Positions 1 through 9,296 of a stretch of 64,000 nt of DNA are shown here, one piece after another. The position numbers and the translations under genes were made by a program. Location of the stretch: contig JACKGZ010000002.1 of NCBI GenBank assembly GCA_020639255.1, positions 248,001 through 312,000 on the forward strand. The letters are read 5' to 3'. Position 1 is the stretch's first letter. Every line of letters begins with the position of its first letter. The stretch is from Phycisphaera sp. Lineage in GTDB: Bacteria; Planctomycetota; Phycisphaerae; Phycisphaerales; UBA1924. The notes under the pieces were generated by a model. The model saw only the letters and a program-made list of their open reading frames with translations, was not told the origin of the DNA and did not search any database.

Positions 1-1317
1 AAAGACGGAGCCGTTGGTGCCGAAGTTCGCCGAGAACGTGCCCGAAGCGAGTGAGGTGTCACTTGTGCTGATGAGGTCGTTGGTGGAGAGGCGGTAGCTG
101 TAGGGCACGTTGCCGTTGTAGGCAGCCTGCGACCAGTTGCCGACGATCGCGTTGACGGTGATCGTGTCACCGGCGTTGACGCTGGTGACGCCGCTGGTCT
201 CGCGGGTCCAGATGGCCCAGAGGTCGTACGTGGTGGGCTTGGCGGCTTCGATGAATGTATCACGGACGTACTCGAACGAGCCCTGCCAGAAGTTGCAGTG
301 GCGGGTGTAGGTCGAGCGGTCCGAAGTCGAAGCGACGCCATACGCATAGCGTGACGACCCGTCGATGCGGTAGTTGCTCGAGCCCGACATGCCGCCGTAG
401 CCGGCACTGTTGTACTGTGCGCGGTTGGACGACGGGCACGAGTCGAATGTACCGAAGCGGTAGTACATGAAGTTGCCGTTCCAGCCGTAGGCGCTCTCGG
501 CGGGGTAGCTGGCGTTGTTCCAGGAGTAGTCCGTTGTGAACGTGTCGCAGTTCGAGCTGTAGCCGTAGCCGAAGTTGCCGGTGATCATGCCGATCGGGCG
601 ATCGATTCGGACATAACCCTGGTCGTAGTTGAAGTCGCCGCTGCTGGTCCAGCCGGTCCAGCTGACGAGGTTGGTGACATAGCCCGAGCCGAATGGCCAG
701 TCCTGCTCATCGGTGTAGGGCGTGCCGCCGTTGCTGCCGTCGTCGTTCTCGTAGCCGGGGAAGACGTAGATCTGATCGGCCCAGGCGCCGCCCGAGCCTT
801 CGTTGATGCAGTGACCGGCAGTGAGCACGGTGCGACGGTCGATGAGCGTGCCGGAGCAGACGTACCAGCCGTCCGGGAAGTGCATCAGCAGCTTGCAGTT
901 GATGTTCCACGGGGAGGATTCCGGGTTGCCGACGAGGCTCAACGAGCCCATGTTCTCACCGTAGATGTTCTCGCCGAAGTCTTGTTCGAGGAGGCCCATC
1001 GCCGGCTCGACGGCCTGGCCCGGGAGCTCGATGAAGTTCTGGGGCACTTCGCCGACCGTCACCATGCCGGTGGCGACGTCGTACATCACCGGGCGGACGG
1101 TTGAGGGATCGGCTGTGACATGGGGCACGCGCGAGTCATCCGGCATCGGCCTGGGTTGGGCAAAGTTCGCCTCGGGGGGCGGGGTGCGGCGGGCTTGATC
1201 GGCCCGGTGCTCGGCCAGACCGGGCTCGTCCTCGACGACAACCGGCTGAGCCATAACGCTCGCTGCCAGGCCCGCGTATGCGAGCACAGCCAAACATGCT
1301 TTCTTCTCGAATTTCAT
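1..1317 (-). CDS. Secreted trypsin-fold serine protease (3' end outside window)
   Basis: An ATG at 1317-1315 with GGAG eight bases upstream opens a leftward frame that leaves the window after 439 codons without a stop. A signal peptide ends near VMA-Q at residue 24 and is followed by a Pro/Arg-rich stretch that may be a propeptide. The catalytic triad is visible: His169 in TAGHC, Asp232 in NYDQGYVRID, and Ser311 in GYGGMSGSS. The GxSGS form instead of GDSGGP resembles bacterial V8/glutamyl-endopeptidase-like S1 proteases. After about residue 340 comes a beta-rich segment (TYDLWAIWTRETSG onward) that looks like an accessory domain. Protein export is clear; the substrate is unknown. The missing C-terminus could carry the dockerin-like tail seen on neighbouring secreted enzymes, but that cannot be seen here. 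Confidence 0.87.
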   Translation of the reverse strand, partial: MKFEKKACLAVLAYAGLAASVMAQPVVVEDEPGLAEHRADQARRTPPPEANFAQPRPMPDDSRVPHVTADPSTVRPVMYDVATGMVTVGEVPQNFIELPGQAVEPAMGLLEQDFGENIYGENMGSLSLVGNPESSPWNINCKLLMHFPDGWYVCSGTLIDRRTVLTAGHCINEGSGGAWADQIYVFPGYENDDGSNGGTPYTDEQDWPFGSGYVTNLVSWTGWTSSGDFNYDQGYVRIDRPIGMITGNFGYGYSSNCDTFTTDYSWNNASYPAESAYGWNGNFMYYRFGTFDSCPSSNRAQYNSAGYGGMSGSSNYRIDGSSRYAYGVASTSDRSTYTRHCNFWQGSFEYVRDTFIEAAKPTTYDLWAIWTRETSGVTSVNAGDTITVNAIVGNWSQAAYNGNVPYSYRLSTNDLISTSDTSLASGTFSANFGTNGSVF

Positions 1318-1715
1318 GTATCTATCTCCACTGGGGGCGCTGATATCGCGCCATTCCTCTACTCACTCACCCCGCGGAAGAATGTCCGGAGGGCGATCTG
1401 AACAGACTGCACGAGTACATCCGTGAACGAGTTGACGTCCCCGACACACAATTTTCCGGAACGGATGGTCGCGGAAATCCGGGGTGATCATCTAAAGAAC
1501 CAGGTGATCCCCTGACAAGAAAACACCTAGGAATTCACCCTCAGATCAGGTGATTTTTGTATAATGTAAACACCCAAACAGGGGTGCTTTATACATAATA
1601 ACAACCACAGAATCGCGGCTTCAGTCGAAATAGTTGCGAATAGCTATTCACAAATAAATAACCCCCGCCGAAGCAGGGGTTGAAAGAGGATGGATTGTAT
1701 GCGATGCCGGTGTCG
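1318..1715. other. Intergenic region upstream of the serine protease
   Basis: This 398-bp stretch is visibly AT-richer than its surroundings. It holds the 5' region of the leftward protease gene and the terminator of the carboxypeptidase gene. Between about 1480 and 1590 short GGTGA/TCACC words recur in both orientations, with a TATAAT at 1558-1563 and a small CACCC/GGGTG hairpin near 1571-1588. No reading frame with a ribosome binding site was found. Confidence 0.5.
1652..1681 (-). terminator. Rho-independent terminator of the M14 carboxypeptidase gene
   Basis: In leftward reading the stem AACCCC (1681-1676) pairs with GGGGTT (1665-1660) around a UUCG-like loop, and ATTTATTTG follows. It lies about 35 bp after the carboxypeptidase stop codon. 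Confidence 0.8.
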
Positions 1716-3980
1716 TCAGTTGCAGCCGGCGTTGTAGTTGGCCACCCAGGCGCTGAAGTCGGCGGGTGAGCAGACGCCGTCGGCGTTCTGATCGCACGCA
1801 GGCGACATCGCGTTGAACGCCGCCACCCAGGCGCTGAAGTCGGCCGGGCTCAGGATGCCGTCGCCGTTGGTGTCTGCGACACATGTCGTCCCGCATTCAC
1901 CGGGCACAACGATGGAGATCGCGTCGACAGCACATTCGAGGACGTCGCCCGGGTCGTTCTCGGCTGCAGCGAACCGGATGCGGAGCTGGCTGGTGTTTCC
2001 GAACTCCGAGCCGATATCGATCGAGTCGGTTCTCCAGCTCCCTGAAGTGGTGTAGTTGCGTGCGATCGACCAGTTCGAGCCGCCGTCGGTCGACACCTCC
2101 ACGCGGAAGTAGTCCTCGGCGCCGATGGTGTTGGTCTCATCGTTCATCCAATAGGCGTAGTTCACGGTGCCGCCACTGGAGACATCGAAGACCGGGCTGG
2201 TGAGGATCGTGACGCCGCCGTCGACGTCGGAGTTGGACTCGCCGTTGTCGGTGAGCCAGCACCGGCCCGAGCCATCGAAGTCTGTGGTGGGATCGGAGCG
2301 GCCGAAGTTGGCGGGGATAGCGCGCTGCCACTGCCCGTCGGTCGCGTTGCCCGAGACAGTCCAACCGGGGTCGGTCTCGCCGTTGTCGCTGAACACGAGC
2401 ATGTCGGCGGTGACGTCGGCGACGATGGGCACCGTCGCGCCGTTGGCTGGGAAGTCGACGACCGTGCCGGTGGTCGTCATGGCCTGCAGGTAGAATTCGA
2501 CAGTTGTGTCGCAGTCACCCGCGTTGAGTGTGGCGCCGTACATGCCGTTGCCCATCGAGGTCGCTGTGATCTCGGTGAACGAACCCGACCCGCTCTGGCG
2601 AGCAAAGACTTTGACGCCGCTGGCGGCGGGGTTGTTGAGGGCACCGAGCACACTGAACACGATCGAGCGCGACTCGTCCTGCTGGAACGTGGCGTACGCG
2701 GACTCGGGCAGCACGAAGCGGAGCGGCTGAGTGCGGAGCTCGGCCATCACGAGGTAAGCGGCGTTGATCTCCTCGGCCGCGGGCAGGATGTCCGAAGCGG
2801 GGGGCGAGAACCCGTTGAGCCCACCTCCGGTCGGCCTTGCCTCGATCGTGAAGCCGAATGCGCCGAGCACGAGACCGGTCCAGTCGCTAAACGCTCCGGC
2901 GGCTTCGTACAAGTCGACGCCGCGTTGGGGCGTGTAGAACGCGCCGTTGGTTGCGAGGATCGCGTCGGACATGTCCTCGGCGACGGCCTGAAGCGCGGCC
3001 TGATTTGGCGTCACCTGCGCGAACGTGCCCGGTGCGTGCAGCACGAGCTGCGAGTAGCTGTGCGTGTCGACGTGGGCGCGGAGATCGTCGAGCGTGAGCA
3101 GGAAGTCGCGCATCACCTGCGTTTCGGGCTCGGAGAATGCGCTCGTGCCGCGGTAGGTTTCGTCGCTCGTGTTGCTCGAGGCTCCGTTGCCGCCCCAGTC
3201 GATGTCCCAGTTGCGGTTGAGGTCAACGCCGAACGTGCCATTGCCGTTGTTGCGTCGGTTCTTGCGCCAGTAGCGTTCGGTCGACCAGGAATAGAGGTAG
3301 CCGTCGACGTTGAACACGGGCGTGACATACCAGTCGACGGTGTCCATGAGGTTGCGGATGCGTGGGTTCGAATCGTAATCGCGCACGAGGCTCTCAAGCA
3401 GGTACTCGGCAGCCGGGGATGTGATCCACTCGCGAGCGTGGATGGTTGCGTTGATAGCGACCTGCGGCCTGTTCGAGGCGTCGCCCGGGCCGGTGGCGTT
3501 GACCGTCCAGATCGGGTTGCCTTGCAGCGACTGGCCGATCGTGGAGATCGACGCGAGGTCGGGTCGCTCGCCCACGAGCTGGTTCATGAAGGCAACATGG
3601 TCGGCGAAGGGGTAGTAGTTGCTGTAGTCGATCGCGTCGCCGCCGAGGTGCGCCACGGCTCGCTTGGCCGCGATCTCGGCCCGCTCACGTTCCGCGTCGG
3701 CCTGAAGATCGTCGACGACCACCTCGAGCTCGATGCCCTCCTTGCGGAGTAGTTCGACGTTCTCTCGGCTCATTTGCACATCGACCGGGCCCCGCCCGAC
3801 ACCCTCGGACCAGAGGCTCTCGGTCAGTTCGAGCACGCGAGCAAGTTCTTCGCCGGAGTGATGTGTCACTCGGATGACTTGCTGACCCTCATAGCTCTTG
3901 GGCTCTGAGGCGACTTGTCCGAACGTCGAGCCCGCGATGACTGCGAGCGTGAATGCGATGGATGATCTGGTCCTCTTCAC
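1716..3980 (-). CDS. Secreted zinc carboxypeptidase (M14) with C-terminal dockerin-like tail
   Basis: The 754-residue protein starts at a GTG (3980-3978) behind a GAGGAAGAGGAG ribosome binding site. It has a signal peptide (cut after about residue 21), a propeptide-like segment to about residue 115, and an M14 carboxypeptidase domain (about 118-410). Zinc ligands His181 and Glu184 sit in HAREW, the third ligand His307 in THSYS, and the catalytic Glu380 in GFTIEARP; GVDLNRNWD is also typical. A beta-rich domain (about 545-690) follows, then two EF-hand-like repeats (DTNGDGILSPADFSAWV and DQNADGVCSPADFSAWV) ending in NAGCN. It should trim C-terminal residues from peptides outside the cytoplasm. 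The tail presumably anchors it, as in NCBI's GC-type dockerin domain-anchored proteins (recalled name). Confidence 0.93.
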   Translation of the reverse strand: MKRTRSSIAFTLAVIAGSTFGQVASEPKSYEGQQVIRVTHHSGEELARVLELTESLWSEGVGRGPVDVQMSRENVELLRKEGIELEVVVDDLQADAERERAEIAAKRAVAHLGGDAIDYSNYYPFADHVAFMNQLVGERPDLASISTIGQSLQGNPIWTVNATGPGDASNRPQVAINATIHAREWITSPAAEYLLESLVRDYDSNPRIRNLMDTVDWYVTPVFNVDGYLYSWSTERYWRKNRRNNGNGTFGVDLNRNWDIDWGGNGASSNTSDETYRGTSAFSEPETQVMRDFLLTLDDLRAHVDTHSYSQLVLHAPGTFAQVTPNQAALQAVAEDMSDAILATNGAFYTPQRGVDLYEAAGAFSDWTGLVLGAFGFTIEARPTGGGLNGFSPPASDILPAAEEINAAYLVMAELRTQPLRFVLPESAYATFQQDESRSIVFSVLGALNNPAASGVKVFARQSGSGSFTEITATSMGNGMYGATLNAGDCDTTVEFYLQAMTTTGTVVDFPANGATVPIVADVTADMLVFSDNGETDPGWTVSGNATDGQWQRAIPANFGRSDPTTDFDGSGRCWLTDNGESNSDVDGGVTILTSPVFDVSSGGTVNYAYWMNDETNTIGAEDYFRVEVSTDGGSNWSIARNYTTSGSWRTDSIDIGSEFGNTSQLRIRFAAAENDPGDVLECAVDAISIVVPGECGTTCVADTNGDGILSPADFSAWVAAFNAMSPACDQNADGVCSPADFSAWVANYNAGCN

Positions 3981-4287
3981 GGCGGGCTCCTCTTCCTCTC
4001 AAAGATTTTCCTGACCCCGGCGCGAAGGGGGAAAGCCCCGGAAGCGCACCGACCCCCTGTGCCCGACTTCGGGCTTGATGCCTGTACGTTGACACGGATG
4101 CTGCTGTTCCGCAACCGAACAGGCCGCAACCTCTGGGTATTTGGGTCCGAAAAGCAAGGATGGGCTGACTGAATCGATGGAAGCGGAACGGCTTGTTTGA
4201 AGGTTGGGCAAGTGCCTTGGCGCGGTGCGGGTGTTGTGTCAGGATAGAGAAGCTGGCGGGTACGAAGAAGAGGACGGAGATCCGAAG
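3981..4287. other. Divergent intergenic region
   Basis: These 307 bp separate the leftward carboxypeptidase and the rightward TIGR03790-like gene, so both promoters should lie here. TTGACA-like words occur at about 4090 (GTTGACACGG), and a TTGGCG with AGGATAGA about 18 bp further lies near 4217-4250 in rightward reading. In-frame codons run upstream of 4288, but they lack a ribosome binding site and a signal peptide, so I treat them as untranslated. Confidence 0.45.
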
Positions 4288-6429
4288 ATGATGAAGCCGA
4301 CGAAGCGATCGGCCGCGGCTGCGGCGGCCATTCTTGCGAGCACCGGTTTGGCGCGCGCCCAGGCTCACGAGGCACTCATCATCGTCAACCCGAACGACGC
4401 CGAGAGCCTGTACGTCTCAAACTACTACGCCAACGCACGGGGTGTCCCATCGACCGGGCTGACCTACTTCGACCCCGACCCGGCGGGCTACAGCGACTTC
4501 ATCGCCACCCGTGTCCCGGCCGTGCTCGGCACGATCGCCAATCACCGCAATCAGGAGAGCATCGATTACCTCGTGCTCCCCGCGGGGACACATTACCGAA
4601 TGAGTGCCTCTGGGTTTGTTTCTGACGGGTGCTTTCCTGTGAATCTTTTCAGTACGACCGGAGCGTACACAACCACACGATTTGCGAGTGTTGTTCAGGG
4701 GGGTGTCAGCTCGCTGCTCTCCAACGGCTATTTCAGCAACGACGGCGAGGCACGCGAATTCGACAACGGCACCACGTACTCAGGCGGCAACCCGGGCCCG
4801 GGACAACTGAACGGCAGACCTTTCATCGCATGTGCCCTCGGATACACTGGGAATCGGGGCAATTCACTCGGAGAGATTCTGACGCTTATCGATACCGCCG
4901 TCAGCGCAGACGGCACGTTCCCGGCGGGCACATTTCGGTTCCTCCAGACCAATGACGCAGCGCGGTCGGGGCCGAGACATTCGCTCTACACCTCGGCCGT
5001 CAATCGGATCACGGCCGCGGGCGGTTCGGCGCTGCGAACGACGGGTCAGAACCTCCCCTCCGGCGGCGAACTCGTTGCCGGCGCGATGTCGGGCTTTGCA
5101 GACGACGACATCGAGGGTGCGAACTTCACCTTTGCACCGGGCGCGTTCGCGGATCACCTGACCAGCTTTGCAGCAACTTTCGACAACGCAAGCCAGACAA
5201 AGATGAGCCGCTGGATCACCAAAGGGGCGGTAGGCACGTTCGGCGCGGTCGAAGAACCCTGCAACTATCCCAACAAGTTTCCCACCGCGTACATGCACAC
5301 GATGTACTACGACGGGCTCACGCTCGGCGAGGCATGCCTGCGGTCGCTCCAGGCCGTGCCCTTCCAGGGCATGATGTACGGCGACCCGCTCTGCCGGCCG
5401 TTCGCGCACATCCCCGTCGTCAATCCCGGCGCTGTGCCGACCGGCGTCGTCACGGGCAACTTCACGCTCATGCCGAGCGCCACGACCACGCACCCGACCG
5501 CCGGGATTGCGAAGTTCGATGTCTACGTCGACGGCATCCTGCGCGCCAGCGACCCGAACGGCACGGCTCTGATCGTCCGCACCGGCAACCTCGACGACGG
5601 CTGGCACGAGCTGCGCGTCGTCGCGTATGACAACACGCTCGTCGCCTCGCAGGGCGAGTGGATCGGCTCGTTCGTCTCGAACAACCACGGCAAAGCGGTG
5701 AGCGCCAGCGCTCCGGCTGCGAATATCGATCGCTCGGGCATCATCCAGACCGTCGTGGGCGCCACGGGCGGGACGGTCACCGAGACACGGTTGCTGCACA
5801 ACGAGCGCGTGGTCGCGGCCATCCCCGGCGCGGGCACGCTGCAAACCCGCGGTGAGATCGTGGGTGCTGGCCCGGCGCGTGTGCGCGTCGAGGTCGACTT
5901 CGCCGACGGCTCGACCGCGCGTTCGCAGCCGTTCGTCGTGAACGTCGCCGACGCCAACCCGCCGAGCGGCGCGGGCGGGCCCACGGCCTTCGATTTCAAC
6001 AAGACCGTCAAGCCGGGCCAGACCTACATCCTCGAGCTGCCCGCGATGCACAACACGGGGCTCAGCGAGCCGAGCTTTGCCGTCCTCTCAGGCCCGACCA
6101 AGGGCACCGTGCTCAGCGGCTCGGGCCGGTTCCGCATCGTCCAGGCCAACACCGGCGCCTCGGGCACCGATCAGATCACCTACCGTGTCACGTCCAACGG
6201 CGTGAGCGACACAGGCACGATCACCATCAATTTCTACGACCCCGACGCCGAGCCCTGCCTGGCCGATACCAATTTCGACGGCATCGTCTCGGCGGCTGAC
6301 TTCAGCGCGTGGGTCCAAGCGTACAACCTGAATCTCGCCTTCATCGCCGACCAGAACGGCGACGGCATCGTCTCGCCCGCCGACTTCTCGGCCTGGGTGT
6401 CGAACTTCAACCGCGGCTGTGATTTCTAA
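4288..6429 (+). CDS. TIGR03790-like secreted protein with C-terminal dockerin-like tail
   Basis: I place the start at the ATG pair 4288/4291, seven bases after AGGACGGAG, because it puts a signal peptide (ending LARAQA) at the N-terminus; an upstream in-frame start at 4204 would bury it. The mature protein opens with ALIIVNPNDAESLYVSNYY and NARGVPSTGL, the pattern of the uncharacterised TIGR03790 family, which is known mainly from exosortase-bearing bacteria. After about 360 residues come Ig-like and cadherin-like beta domains, then two repeats, DTNFDGIVSAADFSAWV and DQNGDGIVSPADFSAWV, ending RGCDF. The last residues differ from the usual NAGC(N). Function is unknown; export and surface or periplasmic anchoring are inferred. 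Family assignment is from memory of the motif. Confidence 0.85.
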   Translation: MMKPTKRSAAAAAAILASTGLARAQAHEALIIVNPNDAESLYVSNYYANARGVPSTGLTYFDPDPAGYSDFIATRVPAVLGTIANHRNQESIDYLVLPAGTHYRMSASGFVSDGCFPVNLFSTTGAYTTTRFASVVQGGVSSLLSNGYFSNDGEAREFDNGTTYSGGNPGPGQLNGRPFIACALGYTGNRGNSLGEILTLIDTAVSADGTFPAGTFRFLQTNDAARSGPRHSLYTSAVNRITAAGGSALRTTGQNLPSGGELVAGAMSGFADDDIEGANFTFAPGAFADHLTSFAATFDNASQTKMSRWITKGAVGTFGAVEEPCNYPNKFPTAYMHTMYYDGLTLGEACLRSLQAVPFQGMMYGDPLCRPFAHIPVVNPGAVPTGVVTGNFTLMPSATTTHPTAGIAKFDVYVDGILRASDPNGTALIVRTGNLDDGWHELRVVAYDNTLVASQGEWIGSFVSNNHGKAVSASAPAANIDRSGIIQTVVGATGGTVTETRLLHNERVVAAIPGAGTLQTRGEIVGAGPARVRVEVDFADGSTARSQPFVVNVADANPPSGAGGPTAFDFNKTVKPGQTYILELPAMHNTGLSEPSFAVLSGPTKGTVLSGSGRFRIVQANTGASGTDQITYRVTSNGVSDTGTITINFYDPDAEPCLADTNFDGIVSAADFSAWVQAYNLNLAFIADQNGDGIVSPADFSAWVSNFNRGCDF

Positions 6430-6472
6430 GCTCGTCGCGGAACCGCATGCCCGCACTCGCGTCTGATATGGC

Positions 6473-7966
6473 ATGAGATTCCCAATTGTGCTCATGGTTG
6501 CTCTCTGCGCAGTGAACTGTCGTGCGCAGATCACCGACGACGCCTTCGGCGATCTCTTCGATGACATGTCGCTCCAGGAGGCGCTCGATGAATCGATCGC
6601 GCAGTCGAAGCTGCTCGTGCTGTACGTCGACCGCGAGTCATTCGGACAAGAGGCGGACGCTCGTTCGCTTGAGTGCATCGAGTCTGCGAGAAGGGACCGC
6701 CTGCTGCGCTTCTGGCTCCGTCAGCACGCGATCATGATCCCGCTCGGCCCCGAGCACAAAGAGCTGGCGGCCAAGATCGCTGAAGCCGGAGCAGCGAGGT
6801 GCTCTCGCGCGACCAAGATCGGTGACACGGAGCTCGCCCGCGTGAAAGCAACGCTCCCGGTGTTCGGCGTGTTTCTCAATGGTGATCTTGTCAGTGCGGT
6901 GAGCGCCTGCCGGCTCAACATAGGAAATCAGTTTGGGGGCGGCATCTTCAAGCGGGGCGAGGCGAACTTTGCAAGGAATGTGGGCGTCTCGATGAACTGG
7001 GCGCTCTTCGAGCTCGATTTCCAGCTCGACAGAATCAAAGCCCTGAATCCCGTCTGGTTCGGCCTCCACGAACTCCGCAACCCGCCGCTGGAAGCCGAGG
7101 CGAAGACGTACTTCTCCGAGATCGAGGACGCCAGCGCCGATCGGTTCAGCGACGAGATCGCCGAACGGCCGGGCGATGTCTTTGCCGTCATCAACCTCGC
7201 CCGCACGCAGGCCGAACTCGGCGATCGCTACGGCTCGGCCGCGACGTACACCTGGCTCTGGGAGCGGGGTGCCGAGCGCGATCCCGACTTCGGCCCCGCG
7301 ATCCGCAGGCTCATCACCGTCGATGTGCAGGAACTCGTCAACTGCTGGGACAACTACGAGACACGATTCAACGACATGAAGGACGCCGCGACGAAACGCA
7401 TCGGCACCGAGACACTCGATGAGTTCGCCGACTGGCTGCGGCTCGCCGCGGTGACGGGCGACCCGCTCGCGCAGCTGAGCGAGCTGGACTATCGGATCAA
7501 CAGCAACTACTTCGGCTCGCTCATGCCGCGCGACGAGAGACGGGTGCTGCTCATGATCGCCGAGACCGAGTGCGAGGTCATGGAGCGGCTCGGCGATCCC
7601 GACACGGAACGCGACCGGCTCAGAAGGTTGCTCATCAATTACGAAGCCGAGAAGAGCGCACTGGCCAAACCCGAGCTGCGCCGGCTGGCGACGGACCAGG
7701 CGGTGCTGCTGCACGCGCGGATGCTCGAGGAAGGTTTGGAGGCGGATGCCCGCTCGGTGGCGGAGCAGGCGATCGATCGCCTCGGTCCCGAGGTCGGTCG
7801 GGCGCTCGTCGCCGGAGCCCTTGTGGCGGGGCATGCACGATCATGGCACCGGGATTTCCTGCCCGCGGACGGCTCGGCTCCGTATCTTGCGGAACATCTC
7901 CAGCGTGCCCTGGAGGACCAGGACGCACTTTCTGACGAACTTCACGAGATCCTTCGCCGGGAATAG
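6473..7966 (+). CDS. Secreted protein with N-terminal thioredoxin-like segment
   Basis: This 497-residue protein has a signal peptide (MRFPIVLMVALCAVNCRAQ, possibly a lipoprotein-like Cys at 16). Residues about 40-150 look like a thioredoxin fold without the CxxC pair: ALDESIAQSKLLVLYVD, then TLPVFGVFLNGDLV, where a Pro precedes a beta strand as in thioredoxins. The rest is mostly helical with TPR-like periodicity (for example DVFAVINLARTQAELGDRYGSAATYTWLWERG). The gene precedes another thioredoxin-fold gene by 65 bp and may be cotranscribed with it. No Shine-Dalgarno sequence is obvious. A redox-inactive chaperone or scaffold is possible; I do not recognise a specific family. Confidence 0.8.
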   Translation: MRFPIVLMVALCAVNCRAQITDDAFGDLFDDMSLQEALDESIAQSKLLVLYVDRESFGQEADARSLECIESARRDRLLRFWLRQHAIMIPLGPEHKELAAKIAEAGAARCSRATKIGDTELARVKATLPVFGVFLNGDLVSAVSACRLNIGNQFGGGIFKRGEANFARNVGVSMNWALFELDFQLDRIKALNPVWFGLHELRNPPLEAEAKTYFSEIEDASADRFSDEIAERPGDVFAVINLARTQAELGDRYGSAATYTWLWERGAERDPDFGPAIRRLITVDVQELVNCWDNYETRFNDMKDAATKRIGTETLDEFADWLRLAAVTGDPLAQLSELDYRINSNYFGSLMPRDERRVLLMIAETECEVMERLGDPDTERDRLRRLLINYEAEKSALAKPELRRLATDQAVLLHARMLEEGLEADARSVAEQAIDRLGPEVGRALVAGALVAGHARSWHRDFLPADGSAPYLAEHLQRALEDQDALSDELHEILRRE

Positions 7967-7988
7967 CCGGGCCCGAGAGGTCGTTGGG

Positions 7989-7994
7989 TACACT
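7989..7994 (+). promoter_or_regulatory. Candidate -10 element
   Basis: TACACT in the context GGGTACACTGG lies 37 bp before the thioredoxin start. The same GGTAnnCTGG word recurs upstream of other genes in the window. No convincing -35 was seen. Confidence 0.3.
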
Positions 7995-8031
7995 GGTGAC
8001 ACTGCGCCAGCACCCTCTCGGAGTGACGGAT

Positions 8032-9201
8032 ATGAAACGGATTCTGATTCTTGTTCTCACGCTTCTCGGACTCGCTGCGGCTCCCGCGCTCGCCGAGCCC
8101 GAGGTTTTCTCCAAATCGGGATTCAAAGCGGACCAGCAGGCCGCGATCGCGGGGCAAAAGCTGCAGGTGGCCTACTTCACCGCGACGTGGTGCCCGCCCT
8201 GCAAGAAGATGAAGGCCGAGACGTGGGTCGATGAGAAGGTCGAGAGCTGGGCCGATGCCAACGCGATCATCACACCGGTCGATGTCGACGAGCAGCCCGC
8301 GTACGCGTCGCAGTACCGCGTGCGCAGCATCCCGACGACGGTCGTGATTCTCGGCGACAAGGAGATCGGGCGCACCACGGGCTACATGCCCGCAGAGAAG
8401 TTTTTGGAGTGGCTCGACGGCTACCGCGCTTCGCACCTCGACCCGGCGCGCGAGGCCGCGGGCACGCCCGTCAAGCCCGCGCCCGCTGCGGACGGGGAGG
8501 GCGGCAAGCTCATCGCTCCGGCCGAGGCCGGCGTCGGTCTGAGTGCCAAAGAAACGATCGACATGTACAACGCAGAAGCCCGCAAGGACACGACGGGCTT
8601 CGGCGTGACGGGCAGCGTGCTCCTGCCGAGGCTCGCCGAGCTCGCCAACACCGACGCGGCCCTCAAGTCCAATCTCGCTGAGCGAGTGAACGAACTCGTG
8701 GGCCGGGTGAGCACCGACGCGGCGAGCATGTCCGATGTCCGCGAGTATCTCCAGCTCGCACCGATCGCCGGCCTGCAAGACCAAGCCGCCGCGTGGATCG
8801 AAGCACAGCTCGCCTCGCCCCAGACGGTCGGGGTGATCGAGAGGAACAAGTACGTCGCGGTGCAGGTGCTGACCGAGGTCGGCAAGTACACCGAGGCGGC
8901 GGAACTTGCCGGCGATCCGGTGATGCACGCCCGCATGCTGCTCTCCTCGGCGAGCAAGGCCGCCGGCAAGGCGATGAAGGATCTCGACGGCTCGCTCGCC
9001 GCTGCGTTCGAGTCGGGCCAGTTGGAGCTCGTCCGCCGCAACCTCGCCGACACAATCGCGATGGCGCTGGCTCAGGGCGACCAGGCCAAGGCCAAGGCGA
9101 TCGCCAAGCTCTTCCCGGGCGGTGAGGTGTCCAAGGCACAGGACGCCATCAACGCCGCCGCCAAGCGGGCGGGTGTTGAGCCGATCCAGATCACGGACTG
9201 A
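8032..9201 (+). CDS. Exported thioredoxin-domain protein
   Basis: The ATG at 8032 has GGAG at 8020-8023 and starts a clear signal peptide (ending PALA-E at about residue 21), so it is preferred over an in-frame start at 7984. Residues 25-140 form a thioredoxin domain with the redox pair Cys54/Cys57 in TWCPPCKKM and a cis-Pro loop in RSIPTTVV. Residues 150-389 are Ala-rich helices resembling TPR/HEAT-type packing (for example KYTEAAELAGDPVMHARMLLSSASKAAGKAM). It probably acts as a disulfide reductase or oxidase in the periplasm, with the helical part binding partners. A strong terminator follows directly. Confidence 0.88.
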   Translation: MKRILILVLTLLGLAAAPALAEPEVFSKSGFKADQQAAIAGQKLQVAYFTATWCPPCKKMKAETWVDEKVESWADANAIITPVDVDEQPAYASQYRVRSIPTTVVILGDKEIGRTTGYMPAEKFLEWLDGYRASHLDPAREAAGTPVKPAPAADGEGGKLIAPAEAGVGLSAKETIDMYNAEARKDTTGFGVTGSVLLPRLAELANTDAALKSNLAERVNELVGRVSTDAASMSDVREYLQLAPIAGLQDQAAAWIEAQLASPQTVGVIERNKYVAVQVLTEVGKYTEAAELAGDPVMHARMLLSSASKAAGKAMKDLDGSLAAAFESGQLELVRRNLADTIAMALAQGDQAKAKAIAKLFPGGEVSKAQDAINAAAKRAGVEPIQITD

Positions 9202-9220
9202 CTCACTTCCAATCAGTGCA

Positions 9221-9268
9221 AACAAGCGACACCGCTTTCGGCTTCCCGGAGGCGGTGTCGTTGTTTTC
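9221..9268 (+). terminator. Rho-independent terminator after the thioredoxin gene
   Basis: The arms AACAA-G-CGACACCGC (9221-9235) and GCGGTGTCG-TTGTT (9252-9265) form a long stem ending in TTGTTTTC, 20 bp after the stop codon. Confidence 0.85.
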
Positions 9269-9288
9269 TGCCCAAACTCGGATACGCT
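9261..9288 (+). promoter_or_regulatory. Candidate promoter for a leaderless acyltransferase mRNA
   Basis: TTGTTT (9261-9266), a 16-bp spacer and TACGCT (9283-9288) end eight bases before the ATG at 9297. Transcription would start at or next to the start codon, and no Shine-Dalgarno sequence is present. The -35 overlaps the right arm and T-tract of the preceding terminator. Confidence 0.4.
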
Positions 9289-9296
9289 CCCGGCGC

